Of a stretch of 64,000 nucleotides of DNA, positions 38,344-46,793 are shown piece by piece. The position numbers were made by a program, and so were the translations under genes. The number at the start of each line of letters is the position of its first letter. Within the stretch, counting starts at the first letter, position 1. The notes under the pieces are model-generated. The model saw nothing but the letters and a program-made list of their open reading frames with translations, had not been told where the DNA came from and made no database searches. This DNA comes from Bifidobacterium stellenboschense. Lineage in GTDB: Bacteria; Actinomycetota; Actinomycetes; Actinomycetales; Bifidobacteriaceae. The stretch lies in NCBI RefSeq assembly GCF_000741785.1, contig NZ_JGZP01000015.1:1-64000 (forward strand). Direction: 5' to 3'.

Positions 38344-39155
38344 GACGTGCGTTTGGCATCTGGCGGTCGAACACTCCGGCGTTGAATCCGCGTCACTGGG
38401 TGCATCGCGGCTGGTTTGGGCCGGGGCGTACGGGCGGCGCTGCGCGTCCTTCGTTCGATCTGCCGCGTTGCCTGTTCTTCACGGCCACGTCGGGACGCGA
38501 TAGGCCTGTCGCTCCTGATGACGGCATGTCGTTGGGCGACCCCGCGGACCGTCGTTGGCGGGCGCGTCTGACTTGGCGCGACGGTTGGGTGGCGGCCGCC
38601 TGCGACTCCGTCGACCGTCTGCCTGGCGGGTTGGACGCGTCGACCGACGGGACGGTGTCTCCGTATTATCGTCCTGTCCGGCCGATGCCGTCCGTCCGGA
38701 ACCGTGAGGCGGATGAAGCATGGTTCGCCGTGCTGCGTGCCCCGTTTCCGTTGACTGTGGATTCGTCGTTGACGTTGCATTCCACGTGTTCGTTGGGTCA
38801 TGTGGATGATCCGCCGTTCATGCCTCCTTATACGGGCAGGCCTTCGGCTCGCATGGTCGAGTTGATGAACGGCATGGCGATGAAGCCGGGATGGATCGTA
38901 TGGGACGGATACCTGTATGTGTGGGTGAACCGGATGTACTGGTGCCGGCTGCCCGGCGCTGACCCGGATCTGGAATATCTGGCGTCTGGTCTGTCGGCTC
39001 CGATGGAGTTGGCCTTGTTCCGTGCGTATCGCGTGTATTACGAGCAGCTGCGCCATGAATTGCCCTACCCGTATGCGGGGCCTGTCTTGCGGCCGGATCA
39101 GTGCGATCCGCGGTTCCCGTTGCCGTCCGATCCGCGTTACGGCGCGTACGCGTAG
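38334..39155 (+). CDS. T7SS-linked mosaic family protein P4
   Basis: A 273-residue member with an N-terminus unlike P1 and P2 (MVVRRAFGIWRSNTPALNPRHWVHRGW) and a unique, GC-richer region to about residue 130. From RAPFPLTVDSSLTLHSTCSLGH onward it matches P1 and P2 closely. The end (RHELPYPYAGPVLRPD) and post-stop sequence match P2. ATG 38334 overlaps the preceding membrane-protein gene, with GGAGG only three bases before; GTG 38340 is an alternative start. The function is unknown. Confidence 0.8.
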   Translation: MVVRRAFGIWRSNTPALNPRHWVHRGWFGPGRTGGAARPSFDLPRCLFFTATSGRDRPVAPDDGMSLGDPADRRWRARLTWRDGWVAAACDSVDRLPGGLDASTDGTVSPYYRPVRPMPSVRNREADEAWFAVLRAPFPLTVDSSLTLHSTCSLGHVDDPPFMPPYTGRPSARMVELMNGMAMKPGWIVWDGYLYVWVNRMYWCRLPGADPDLEYLASGLSAPMELALFRAYRVYYEQLRHELPYPYAGPVLRPDQCDPRFPLPSDPRYGAYA

Positions 39156-39260
39156 AGGAATCCACGCGTCGGGCGGGTGGGGGCGTATTCTGGCAGATAG
39201 GGATCGCGGGTTCGCGCGGCGCATGCGCGGGTCGGATCGGAACGGATCGGGAGAGGGGCC

Positions 39261-40448
39261 ATGGTGGCGGCGAAGGATGCATACGCGCGGCGTCAGGCGG
39301 ACGGTGCCGTCGTCTGGACGTGCGTAAGCGTCGTTTGCCTGCTCGTCGCCGCACTGGCGTTCGCCTCGCTCGCCGCGCCGTCATCGTTGCCGGCTTGGGC
39401 GTCGACGCCGGACGGCATGGCCGTCATGGCGGTCGTCGACCTGCTCATGGCGTTGTTCGTGTTCGCCGTGATGTGCAGGGCGAACGGCGTGCTCGTCCGG
39501 CTCCGATGGCATCACGACGTCGATTATGCCGGATCGTTCGCCGCGACCATATGCGCTTCGATCGCAATGGGCGCGACGCTGGCACGCGTCATCCAGCTGG
39601 GACCGTTCACGCGGACGGTGCCGTTCGCCGTGTTCCTCGCCGGGGCGATGTGCGCCATGGACGCCGCATACGTGCAGTACGCCGCGTCGAATCGGATGAC
39701 CATCGCGTTGTCGCGTTTCATGATCGCGGCGGGCGGCATCGTCGCCGTGTCGGTGGCGTTGACGGTCGAGGCGGGCGTGCCGGTGAGCGTGGTGGCGGCC
39801 GCCTGTTCGGTGGGCGGCGCATGGTACATGCACGCGCAGGCGAACGTCATCCTGCGGGTGCCGGACCGGTATCTGCTGGAATGGCGGCGGTACATGACGC
39901 AGAAGTGGACGGTCCGCGGCGCCGTCCCCAAGGAATCCCGGCCGCTTCGCACCGGCGACATCGCCGAGGACATGCGCATCTTCGGCGCGGAGTACACGGT
40001 CGGTCTCGTCGTCTCCCATCTCTATATGGTCGGCGGCTACGGCGTGATGTGCGCGACATTGCCCGCGGATCCCGATCCGTTCATCACAGGCGGCTTCGCC
40101 GCGTATTCCGTGCTGCTGCCCTGCTATCTGCTGTTCAAGCCGCGTACCGCGGGCAGCATGCTGGAACGCATGCTCATGCGTTCGTGCGCTTCGCTCATAC
40201 CGTTGATGGGTCTCATCGCCGCCTCCCGGCAGGAGTCATGGAACTGGCTCATGCCGTATCTCGTGTTCGCCGTGATCGGCATCGGCGTAATCGTCGCGGC
40301 GACCACGCTCGTCGTGTCTACCGGGTTCAAGTCGTTGATGCTGTCGCGCATCGGCGACTGGCTGGTGGCGTCGAGCGTCGCGCTGATGGGACCGGCGGCG
40401 TTCCTCGCCTCGAACGCCATGGATATGATCAGGGGGTTCATGTCATGA
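39261..40448 (+). CDS. Multi-pass membrane protein of the type VII locus
   Basis: A 395-residue protein with about ten to eleven predicted membrane helices (first near residues 16-39, last near 370-390). One longer hydrophilic stretch lies at about residues 195-240 (VPDRYLLEWRRYMTQKW…). I do not recognise the family. The helix count resembles the membrane part of EccD, but there is no ubiquitin-like domain and no clear sequence match. It overlaps the RDD–FHA gene by ATGA and thus belongs to the eccC transcript. ATG 39261 follows GAGAGGGG. Confidence 0.75.
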   Translation: MVAAKDAYARRQADGAVVWTCVSVVCLLVAALAFASLAAPSSLPAWASTPDGMAVMAVVDLLMALFVFAVMCRANGVLVRLRWHHDVDYAGSFAATICASIAMGATLARVIQLGPFTRTVPFAVFLAGAMCAMDAAYVQYAASNRMTIALSRFMIAAGGIVAVSVALTVEAGVPVSVVAAACSVGGAWYMHAQANVILRVPDRYLLEWRRYMTQKWTVRGAVPKESRPLRTGDIAEDMRIFGAEYTVGLVVSHLYMVGGYGVMCATLPADPDPFITGGFAAYSVLLPCYLLFKPRTAGSMLERMLMRSCASLIPLMGLIAASRQESWNWLMPYLVFAVIGIGVIVAATTLVVSTGFKSLMLSRIGDWLVASSVALMGPAAFLASNAMDMIRGFMS

Positions 40449-41530
40449 CCGCTGCCGCCGTGCCGCAACGTCCGCGCGTACCCGCTCCCTCCGGGCCATC
40501 CGGTCCGGTGCCGCATGCCCCGGCGGCGCCGATGCCGGGATCGCCCGAGCCGCAGCCGGTGATCGGCGAAGGATACGGATACGCCTCCACCGGAAGACGC
40601 TTGGCGGCGTTGCTCATCGATGTGGCGTTCGTCGTCGTGGTCTGCGTCGCGGCGTTCCTGCTGTCGCATCGTGATCCGGCGATGACCGGATTGTGCGTGG
40701 CGCAGGCGGTCGCCTTCGACTGGGGATGGGAGGCCGCGCGGGGGCTCACGGTCGGCAAGGCCGTCATGGGATTGCGCGTGGTGCGCGCCACGAAGCATAT
40801 CGACGAGCCGGGCGGGGGACTGTTGCCGCCCGGGATGCGGCGCGCCGTGGTGCGGACGGCTATCACTGTGCTGGGATGCGCATTGGGACTGGTCGTGGCG
40901 GTCGGTCTGGAGGCGTTGTCGGGAATCGACCGGATTCGTCACCGCGGTCCGCAGGATCGGATCAGCGGCACGTCCGTGATCGACGTGCGCACCAGATACG
41001 TCATGCCCGACGACGACGAGCCTCCCGCTTTGCCGGATGGCACGGGGACGGCGGATGCCGCCTCGGGATTGACTCCGGTCCCCATGGTGCCGTCGATGCG
41101 GTCGGCCGCGTCCATACCGTTGCCCGCCGCACGGGCCGTGGTGCAGGGGGTTCCGGCCGCGGATGCCGCCGCGGCGAAGCAGGTGGCCGTGCTGTACTTC
41201 GAGAACGGCAAGGGCGTCCGTCTCGACATTCCCAGCCGCGCCCTGCTCGGACGCTATCCCGCGCCCGCCGATCCGCAGGACGTGCCCGTGCAGGTGCCCG
41301 ATACCACCGGCACCATGTCGCGCACGCACGCCCTGCTGGAGATCACCGCGGGCAGGATGTGGATCACCGATCTGAACAGCACCAACGGCACGGCACTGCC
41401 CCGTGAGGATCAGGGCGGCATGACGCGTCTCGCCGCCGGCGCGCGCACCGAGATCCCCTTCGGTACGCGCATCTTCCTCGGCGACACGGCGGTCAGCGTG
41501 AGTCTGTTGAAGAACAGGGAGAGAAGATGA
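40445..41530 (+). CDS. RDD–FHA fusion protein of the type VII locus
   Basis: A 361-residue protein. A Pro-rich start (about 1-40) precedes an RDD membrane domain (ASTGRRLAALLIDVAFVVVV, then two more hydrophobic segments up to about residue 155). A linker of about 70 residues leads to a C-terminal FHA domain (about 245-355) with the expected GRYP, SRTHALLE and NSTNGT motifs. FHA domains bind phosphothreonine, so it may link Ser/Thr kinase signalling to the secretion machine. It overlaps both neighbours (ATGA before, ATGATGA with eccC), showing tight coupling to the ATPase. Confidence 0.88.
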   Translation: MTAAAVPQRPRVPAPSGPSGPVPHAPAAPMPGSPEPQPVIGEGYGYASTGRRLAALLIDVAFVVVVCVAAFLLSHRDPAMTGLCVAQAVAFDWGWEAARGLTVGKAVMGLRVVRATKHIDEPGGGLLPPGMRRAVVRTAITVLGCALGLVVAVGLEALSGIDRIRHRGPQDRISGTSVIDVRTRYVMPDDDEPPALPDGTGTADAASGLTPVPMVPSMRSAASIPLPAARAVVQGVPAADAAAAKQVAVLYFENGKGVRLDIPSRALLGRYPAPADPQDVPVQVPDTTGTMSRTHALLEITAGRMWITDLNSTNGTALPREDQGGMTRLAAGARTEIPFGTRIFLGDTAVSVSLLKNRERR

Positions 41531-44500
41531 TGAGCGGCGACATGCAGCAGCAGGTTTCATCCCGCATCGACCAGCCGAAGGCACCGCACGGCAAGATCGT
41601 GCTGCAGGCGCCTCCCGAATTGGAGGCGAGCGACGGCATCAACACGCTGCTGACGATGCTCGTGCCGTTGCTCGGCAGCCTTTCGGCCATCGTGATGATG
41701 GTGATGTCCAATTCGGGCGTCACCGGATTCCTCACCGGCGGCATGTTCATGCTCTCCTCGGTGGGATTCGTGCTCGTCAACGGCGTGCGCCAGCGATCCC
41801 AACGCAAGGCGAATCTCACCTCATCGAGGCGTGAGTATCTCGCCTACCTCGCCGACCTGCGCACGACCGTGCGCACCGCCGCGAAGAAACAGCGGCGCGC
41901 GGAGCTGTGGAACGCCCCCGCCCCGGACGCGCTGGTCGCCATCGCGCAGGAGGGCGTCCGTCGTTGGGAACGCATTCCCACGGACGAGGATTTCCTCGAC
42001 GTGCGCATCGGCTCCGCCGAGGAACCGTTGTGCCTCACCCTCGAAGCCCCCGAACTGCCGCCGCTCGCGGAGCTCGACCCGGTGTCCGCCTCGGCCGCCC
42101 ACAGGTTCATGATGGCGCATCGGAACCTCAAGGACATGCCCTGCACGATCGACATACGCAAGTACAAGCGCATCGAAGTGCTCGGCGACGCCGATCAAGC
42201 CCAGAGTCTTGCGCGCACGATGCTCTGCCAGGCGGCCGTATGGCATGGGCCCGAATATCTGAAGATCGTCGTGATCGCATCGAAATCCCAGCGACGCGCC
42301 TGGAGCTGGGTCGAGGATCTGCCGCAGGCGTGGAGCGACGAGATCGAGGATGGCATCAGTGGTCATGGTCGTGCGATGCTCGCCTCCAGCGTCGAGGAGG
42401 CGAACCGTCTCATCGGCGACGACATCCTCCATCGCAGCCGGTTCACCGGCACCGGAGAGGCCACGCTGCCCCACCTGCTGGTCGTGCGCGACGGTTCCGT
42501 GCCGGTCGGCGACATCACGCACGGCGAGGACGGCAGCATCATCCGTCGCGACGGCTTCGACGGCGTGACCCTCATCGACCTGCCCGAGGAGTGGGGCGAT
42601 CTGGAGGAGGACGACGTGCTGCGCATCATCTTCTCCCAATCCTCCATCGAAATGGGATTGAACGTGGTGCGCACGTCCACCGTGAACCAGATCGAGGCGA
42701 TCACCACCGCCGGACGCGTGGCCACCTGCGAACCGGACGCCATCAGCGTGCAGGAGGCGCACGCCGTCGCGTCCCGGCTCGAAACGGTGCCGCAGGCGGA
42801 ACAGGACGAGGAAGGCAAGGAGAAGGCGTCGCACAAGAAGTCGTCCGAACTGGCCGATCTGCTCGGCATCGCCGACATCCACCACATCGACCTCAAACGG
42901 CTCTGGGCGTACAAGACCGGCAAGGACCGTCTGCGTGTCCCCATCGGCCTCAACGCGGACACCAGCACCACGTACCTCGACATCAAGGAGTCGGCCCAGT
43001 TCGGCATGGGCCCGCACGGCGTGCTCGTCGGCGCGACCGGATCGGGCAAGTCCGAGGTGCTGCGCACGCTCGTCCTGTCGCTGGCGCTCACCCACAGTCC
43101 GGACCAGCTCAACTTCGTGCTCATCGACTTCAAGGGCGGCGCCACCTTCGCCGGCATGGAGGGCATGCCGCACATCTCGTCGATCATCACCAACCTCGGC
43201 GAGGAGGCGTCGCTCGTCGACCGTATGCAGGACGCGCTGACCGGCGAGATGACGCGTCGTCAGGAGCTGCTGCGCAAGGCCGGCAACTTCGCCAACGTGT
43301 CCGACTACGAGAAGGCGAGACTCAACGGGCGCTCCGACCTGAAGCCGCTGCCCGCCCTGTTCGTGGTGTGCGACGAGTTCTCCGAACTGCTCGCCGCCAA
43401 ACCCGACATCGTCGACTCGTTCGTGAACATCGGACGACTCGGCCGCTCGCTGGAGGTGCATCTGCTCATCGCCTCCCAGCGTCTCGAAGAGGGCAAGCTG
43501 CGCGGCCTCGACTCGCACCTGTCGTACCGTATCGGTCTGCGCACGTTCTCCGCATCCGAGTCGCGCGCCGTGCTCGGCGTGCCGGACGCGTACACGTTGC
43601 CCAGCATTCCGGGCGTCGGCTATCTCAAGCCCGATCCGAGCACGATGATCCGATTCCGCGCCTCCTACGTGTCCGGACCGCCGAAGGGCGAGCCGGACAC
43701 GAACCCCTCGAACTTCGACGTGGCCGTCGACCAGATGCGTCGTGCCGGCGGCACGCCCGCGCATCAGGTGTGGCTGCCTCCGCTGAACGTGCCGAACACG
43801 CTCGACGAGTTCTTCCCCGATCTGGCGGCGGTGCGCGGCTTCGGCCTCGTCTCCGCCTCCGGCCGCAAGGCGGGCTATCTGTCCGTGCCGGTCGCATTGG
43901 AGGACAAGCCGAAGGAGCAGAAGCGCGAGGTGCTGCGGCTCGACCTGTCCGGAGCGGGCGGCCACGTGGCCATCGCCGGCGGCCCGCTGACGGGCAAGAG
44001 CACGTTCATGCGCACGATGGTCGCCTCGCTCGCGCTCACCCACAGCCCGCTCGAAGTGCAGTGCTACGCCCTCGACCTGGGTGGCGGCACGTTCGCCGGC
44101 ATGGAGGATCTCGCGCACATGGCGGGCGTGGCCCTGCGCGGCGACGACGAGCGCATCAACCGCATGCTCGCCGAGGTCACCAGCATCATCAACGCGCGCG
44201 AACGCTACTTCAAGGCCAACCGGATCGACTCGATCGGCACCTACCGGCAGCTTCGCGCCAAAGGCAAGGCGGATGACGGCTATGGCGAGGTGTTCCTGTT
44301 CATCGACGGCTGGCAGAACTTCAAGACCGAATACGAGGATCTGCAGGCCAAGGTGCTCGACATCGTCTCACGTGGTCTGACGTTCGGCGTGCACGTGATC
44401 ATCTCCACCAGCCGGTGGATGGATCTTCGCGCCAACATCAAGGATCTCATGGGCACGCGTCTCGAATTGAGGCTCGGCGACCCCGCCGACTCCGAAATCG

Positions 44501-45483
44501 ACCGCAGAATCGCCGTGACCGTGCCGAAAGGCATGCCGGGACGCGGCCTCGCATCCAGCAAACGGCACATCCTCGTCGCTCTGCCGCGCATCGACGGCGA
44601 TCACCGGGCGGACACGATGGCCGACGGCATCAAGGACCTCATCGCCAAGGTGAACGCGGCGTGGAGGGGACCGAAGCCGCCGAAGCTGCGCCTGCTGCCC
44701 ACCCGGCTGGAACGCGGCGGATTCCTCAAGGGGATTCCGAAGCGCACGCTCGACGCGCGCTTCATCCTCGGCGTCGACGAGGCTGACCTCAAACCCGTCC
44801 TGCTCAACCCCCGCCGCTCCCCGCACATGTTCGCGTTCGGCGACTCGCGTTCCGGCAAATCCTCGTTCCTGCGACTCGTCGCGCAGGAGATCGAACGCTA
44901 CTACGACGCGAACGGCGGCAAGGCGAAGATCTTCCTCGTCGACTACCGGCGCGCGCTGCTCGACGAGGTGAGCGACAAGTATCTCGGCCAGTATCTCACC
45001 AACCACAACGAGACGTCCTCGGCGATGACCGAGCTCGCCGAATTCCTCGCCACACGCATCCCCGGCTCCGATGTCACCGCCGAACAGCTGCGGTCCCGCT
45101 CCTGGTGGACCGGCTCGGACGCCTACGTGCTCATCGACGACTATGATCTGGTCGCCACGTCGCGCGGCAATCCGATCCAGCCGCTGCAGCCGCTGCTCGC
45201 CCAGGCCTCCGACATCGGCCTGCACGTGTTCCTCGTGCGACGCATGGGAGGCGCCAGCCGAGCCCTGTACGATCCCATCCTGCAGACCTTCCAGGATCTC
45301 GGCGTGACCGGCCTGCTGTTCTCCGGCGACCCGAACGAGGGCGCGCTGATCGGCAAGACGAAGCCGAAGCCGCTGGTTCCCGGCCGCGTGCAGGTGGTCA
45401 GCAGGGATTCCGGCACCTTCCTCGCGCAGCTCGCCTATGCGGCGTCCAAGATTCCCGAATCGGAGGACGACTCCGCCGACTGA
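41527..45483 (+). CDS. eccC: Type VII secretion ATPase EccC
   Basis: A 1318-residue FtsK/SpoIIIE-type motor of type VII secretion. Two N-terminal membrane helices (about 33-52, 57-76) are followed by three ATPase domains. The first is canonical: Walker A GATGSGKS at about 502-509 and Walker B LFVVCDEFSELLA. The second (GGPLTGKST at about 819) has VFLFIDGWQ in place of a DE Walker B. The third (GDSRSGKSS at about 1105) has VLIDDYD. Degenerate second and third domains are usual in EccC and are where substrates bind. Single-chain EccC is the form expected here. Its 3' end overlaps the convergent mycosin gene by 49 bp. Confidence 0.95.
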   Translation: MMSGDMQQQVSSRIDQPKAPHGKIVLQAPPELEASDGINTLLTMLVPLLGSLSAIVMMVMSNSGVTGFLTGGMFMLSSVGFVLVNGVRQRSQRKANLTSSRREYLAYLADLRTTVRTAAKKQRRAELWNAPAPDALVAIAQEGVRRWERIPTDEDFLDVRIGSAEEPLCLTLEAPELPPLAELDPVSASAAHRFMMAHRNLKDMPCTIDIRKYKRIEVLGDADQAQSLARTMLCQAAVWHGPEYLKIVVIASKSQRRAWSWVEDLPQAWSDEIEDGISGHGRAMLASSVEEANRLIGDDILHRSRFTGTGEATLPHLLVVRDGSVPVGDITHGEDGSIIRRDGFDGVTLIDLPEEWGDLEEDDVLRIIFSQSSIEMGLNVVRTSTVNQIEAITTAGRVATCEPDAISVQEAHAVASRLETVPQAEQDEEGKEKASHKKSSELADLLGIADIHHIDLKRLWAYKTGKDRLRVPIGLNADTSTTYLDIKESAQFGMGPHGVLVGATGSGKSEVLRTLVLSLALTHSPDQLNFVLIDFKGGATFAGMEGMPHISSIITNLGEEASLVDRMQDALTGEMTRRQELLRKAGNFANVSDYEKARLNGRSDLKPLPALFVVCDEFSELLAAKPDIVDSFVNIGRLGRSLEVHLLIASQRLEEGKLRGLDSHLSYRIGLRTFSASESRAVLGVPDAYTLPSIPGVGYLKPDPSTMIRFRASYVSGPPKGEPDTNPSNFDVAVDQMRRAGGTPAHQVWLPPLNVPNTLDEFFPDLAAVRGFGLVSASGRKAGYLSVPVALEDKPKEQKREVLRLDLSGAGGHVAIAGGPLTGKSTFMRTMVASLALTHSPLEVQCYALDLGGGTFAGMEDLAHMAGVALRGDDERINRMLAEVTSIINARERYFKANRIDSIGTYRQLRAKGKADDGYGEVFLFIDGWQNFKTEYEDLQAKVLDIVSRGLTFGVHVIISTSRWMDLRANIKDLMGTRLELRLGDPADSEIDRRIAVTVPKGMPGRGLASSKRHILVALPRIDGDHRADTMADGIKDLIAKVNAAWRGPKPPKLRLLPTRLERGGFLKGIPKRTLDARFILGVDEADLKPVLLNPRRSPHMFAFGDSRSGKSSFLRLVAQEIERYYDANGGKAKIFLVDYRRALLDEVSDKYLGQYLTNHNETSSAMTELAEFLATRIPGSDVTAEQLRSRSWWTGSDAYVLIDDYDLVATSRGNPIQPLQPLLAQASDIGLHVFLVRRMGGASRALYDPILQTFQDLGVTGLLFSGDPNEGALIGKTKPKPLVPGRVQVVSRDSGTFLAQLAYAASKIPESEDDSAD

Positions 45484-46793
45484 GCGGCATCCAATCGGGC
45501 GGCATCCGACCGGGCGTCGTCGTCCCGCTTCCCGTCGCGCGCCACGCGCACCGCGACCAGCCCGATCGTTACGACCACGGCCAGCACGCCGACGATACCG
45601 GTCAGAATCATGGTCGGACGGTCGGGATCGGGCGAAGGCGTGACGCGGATGCGATGCGTGTCGGAGGTCGGCGGCGTCTCATAGGTCGTGTACTGGGAGT
45701 CACGCGGACCGCGCAGACCATTCGCCAACGTGATGGTGATCGCGCCATACGGGTTGAGCATGCCCCAGCCGCGCTGGTCGTCGCGCGCGTCCGGATCGGG
45801 ACGATTGCCCGCCGCCTCGATCCGTTCCATCCACTCCGAGGCGCCCTCGTCCGGATGCGCCTGCGCGACGAGCGCCGCAGCGCCGCTCGCATAGGCGGTG
45901 GCGTAGCTCGACGACGCGGCATCGGGGGAGAACACGCAGTCGACGCCTTTCGGAATCGTCGACGTGACCGACATGCCCGGCGCGAGAATATCGACCTGAG
46001 GGCCGTTGATCGAATCGGCGGAGGTATGGAACGACGTGTCCGCCGCGGCGACGCCCAGCACGCCCGGCCATGAGGCCGGATACCGCACCCCGTCCTGCGT
46101 GGACGACGACGTGGCGCGGTTGCCGGCGCTGGCCACCACCAGACTGCCCTTGTCCTGCGCGTACTGCACGGCGAACTGCAATGTGGCGCTCGCCGTCACC
46201 GTGCTCTGCGAGATGTTGATGATCTGCGCGCCCTGATCGGCGGCGTAGCGGATGCCGTCGGCGAGCGTCTGCGCCGACGGGCCGCCCGAGGAGTGGCTCT
46301 GCGAGTTGTCGATGCGGTCGTAGACGCGTACGGGCAGGATCGTGGCCTTCGGGGCGATGCCGACCAGCGACGAGCCGTTCACCTGCCGCGCGGCGATGAT
46401 GCCCGCGATCACCGTGCCGTGGCCGTAATTGTCGGTACGGCCGTCGGGAGCGCCGTCGCCCGCCAGATTGACTCCGGGCAGGACCGCGTCGCCGCCAAGA
46501 TGCGGATTGTTCGTGTCGACGCCGGAATCGACCACGGCGACCGTGACTCCGGAGCCGTCGCCCAATGCACGTACCGCGCTCATGCCCAACGCCGATTCGG
46601 TCCACGGCGTGTCCGTGATGTAGTTGGTCTTGCCGATCTCGCAGCTCGATTCGGCGGCCGAGGCGGTCGGCGTCGTCATGGCGGACGGCAGGATCGTCAG
46701 AGCCGACAGGGCCGCCACCGCGGCGAGCGCGGCGGCCGTTCGGCGGAACCATCCGCGACGGGGAAGAGGACGACCATACGGGAGCATCGTCAT
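45435..46793 (-). CDS. mycP: Mycosin-type subtilase MycP
   Basis: A 452-residue S8 protease with a signal segment (about residues 17-46) and triad Asp89 (VAVVDSGVD), His125 (YGHGTVIAG) and Ser296 (SSSYATAYASG in place of GTSYATP). The oxyanion Asn is in ASAGN. A C-terminal membrane helix lies at about 392-415. This is the standard mycosin layout of type VII systems. ATG 46793 overlaps the eccB stop (TGATG). The long in-frame stretch upstream is the wrong frame of eccB. It is the second subtilase of the locus and closer to typical mycosins than the one at 33595. Confidence 0.92.
   Translation of the reverse strand: MTMLPYGRPLPRRGWFRRTAAALAAVAALSALTILPSAMTTPTASAAESSCEIGKTNYITDTPWTESALGMSAVRALGDGSGVTVAVVDSGVDTNNPHLGGDAVLPGVNLAGDGAPDGRTDNYGHGTVIAGIIAARQVNGSSLVGIAPKATILPVRVYDRIDNSQSHSSGGPSAQTLADGIRYAADQGAQIINISQSTVTASATLQFAVQYAQDKGSLVVASAGNRATSSSTQDGVRYPASWPGVLGVAAADTSFHTSADSINGPQVDILAPGMSVTSTIPKGVDCVFSPDAASSSYATAYASGAAALVAQAHPDEGASEWMERIEAAGNRPDPDARDDQRGWGMLNPYGAITITLANGLRGPRDSQYTTYETPPTSDTHRIRVTPSPDPDRPTMILTGIVGVLAVVVTIGLVAVRVARDGKRDDDARSDAARLDAAQSAESSSDSGILDAA

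Noticed and set aside
35389-39155. P1–P4 as WXG100 or EspG-type proteins
   Set aside because: They are about 265-275 residues, not about 100. The WDG triplet is not in a helix-turn-helix context, no YxxxD/E tail signal was found, and no EspG similarity was seen.
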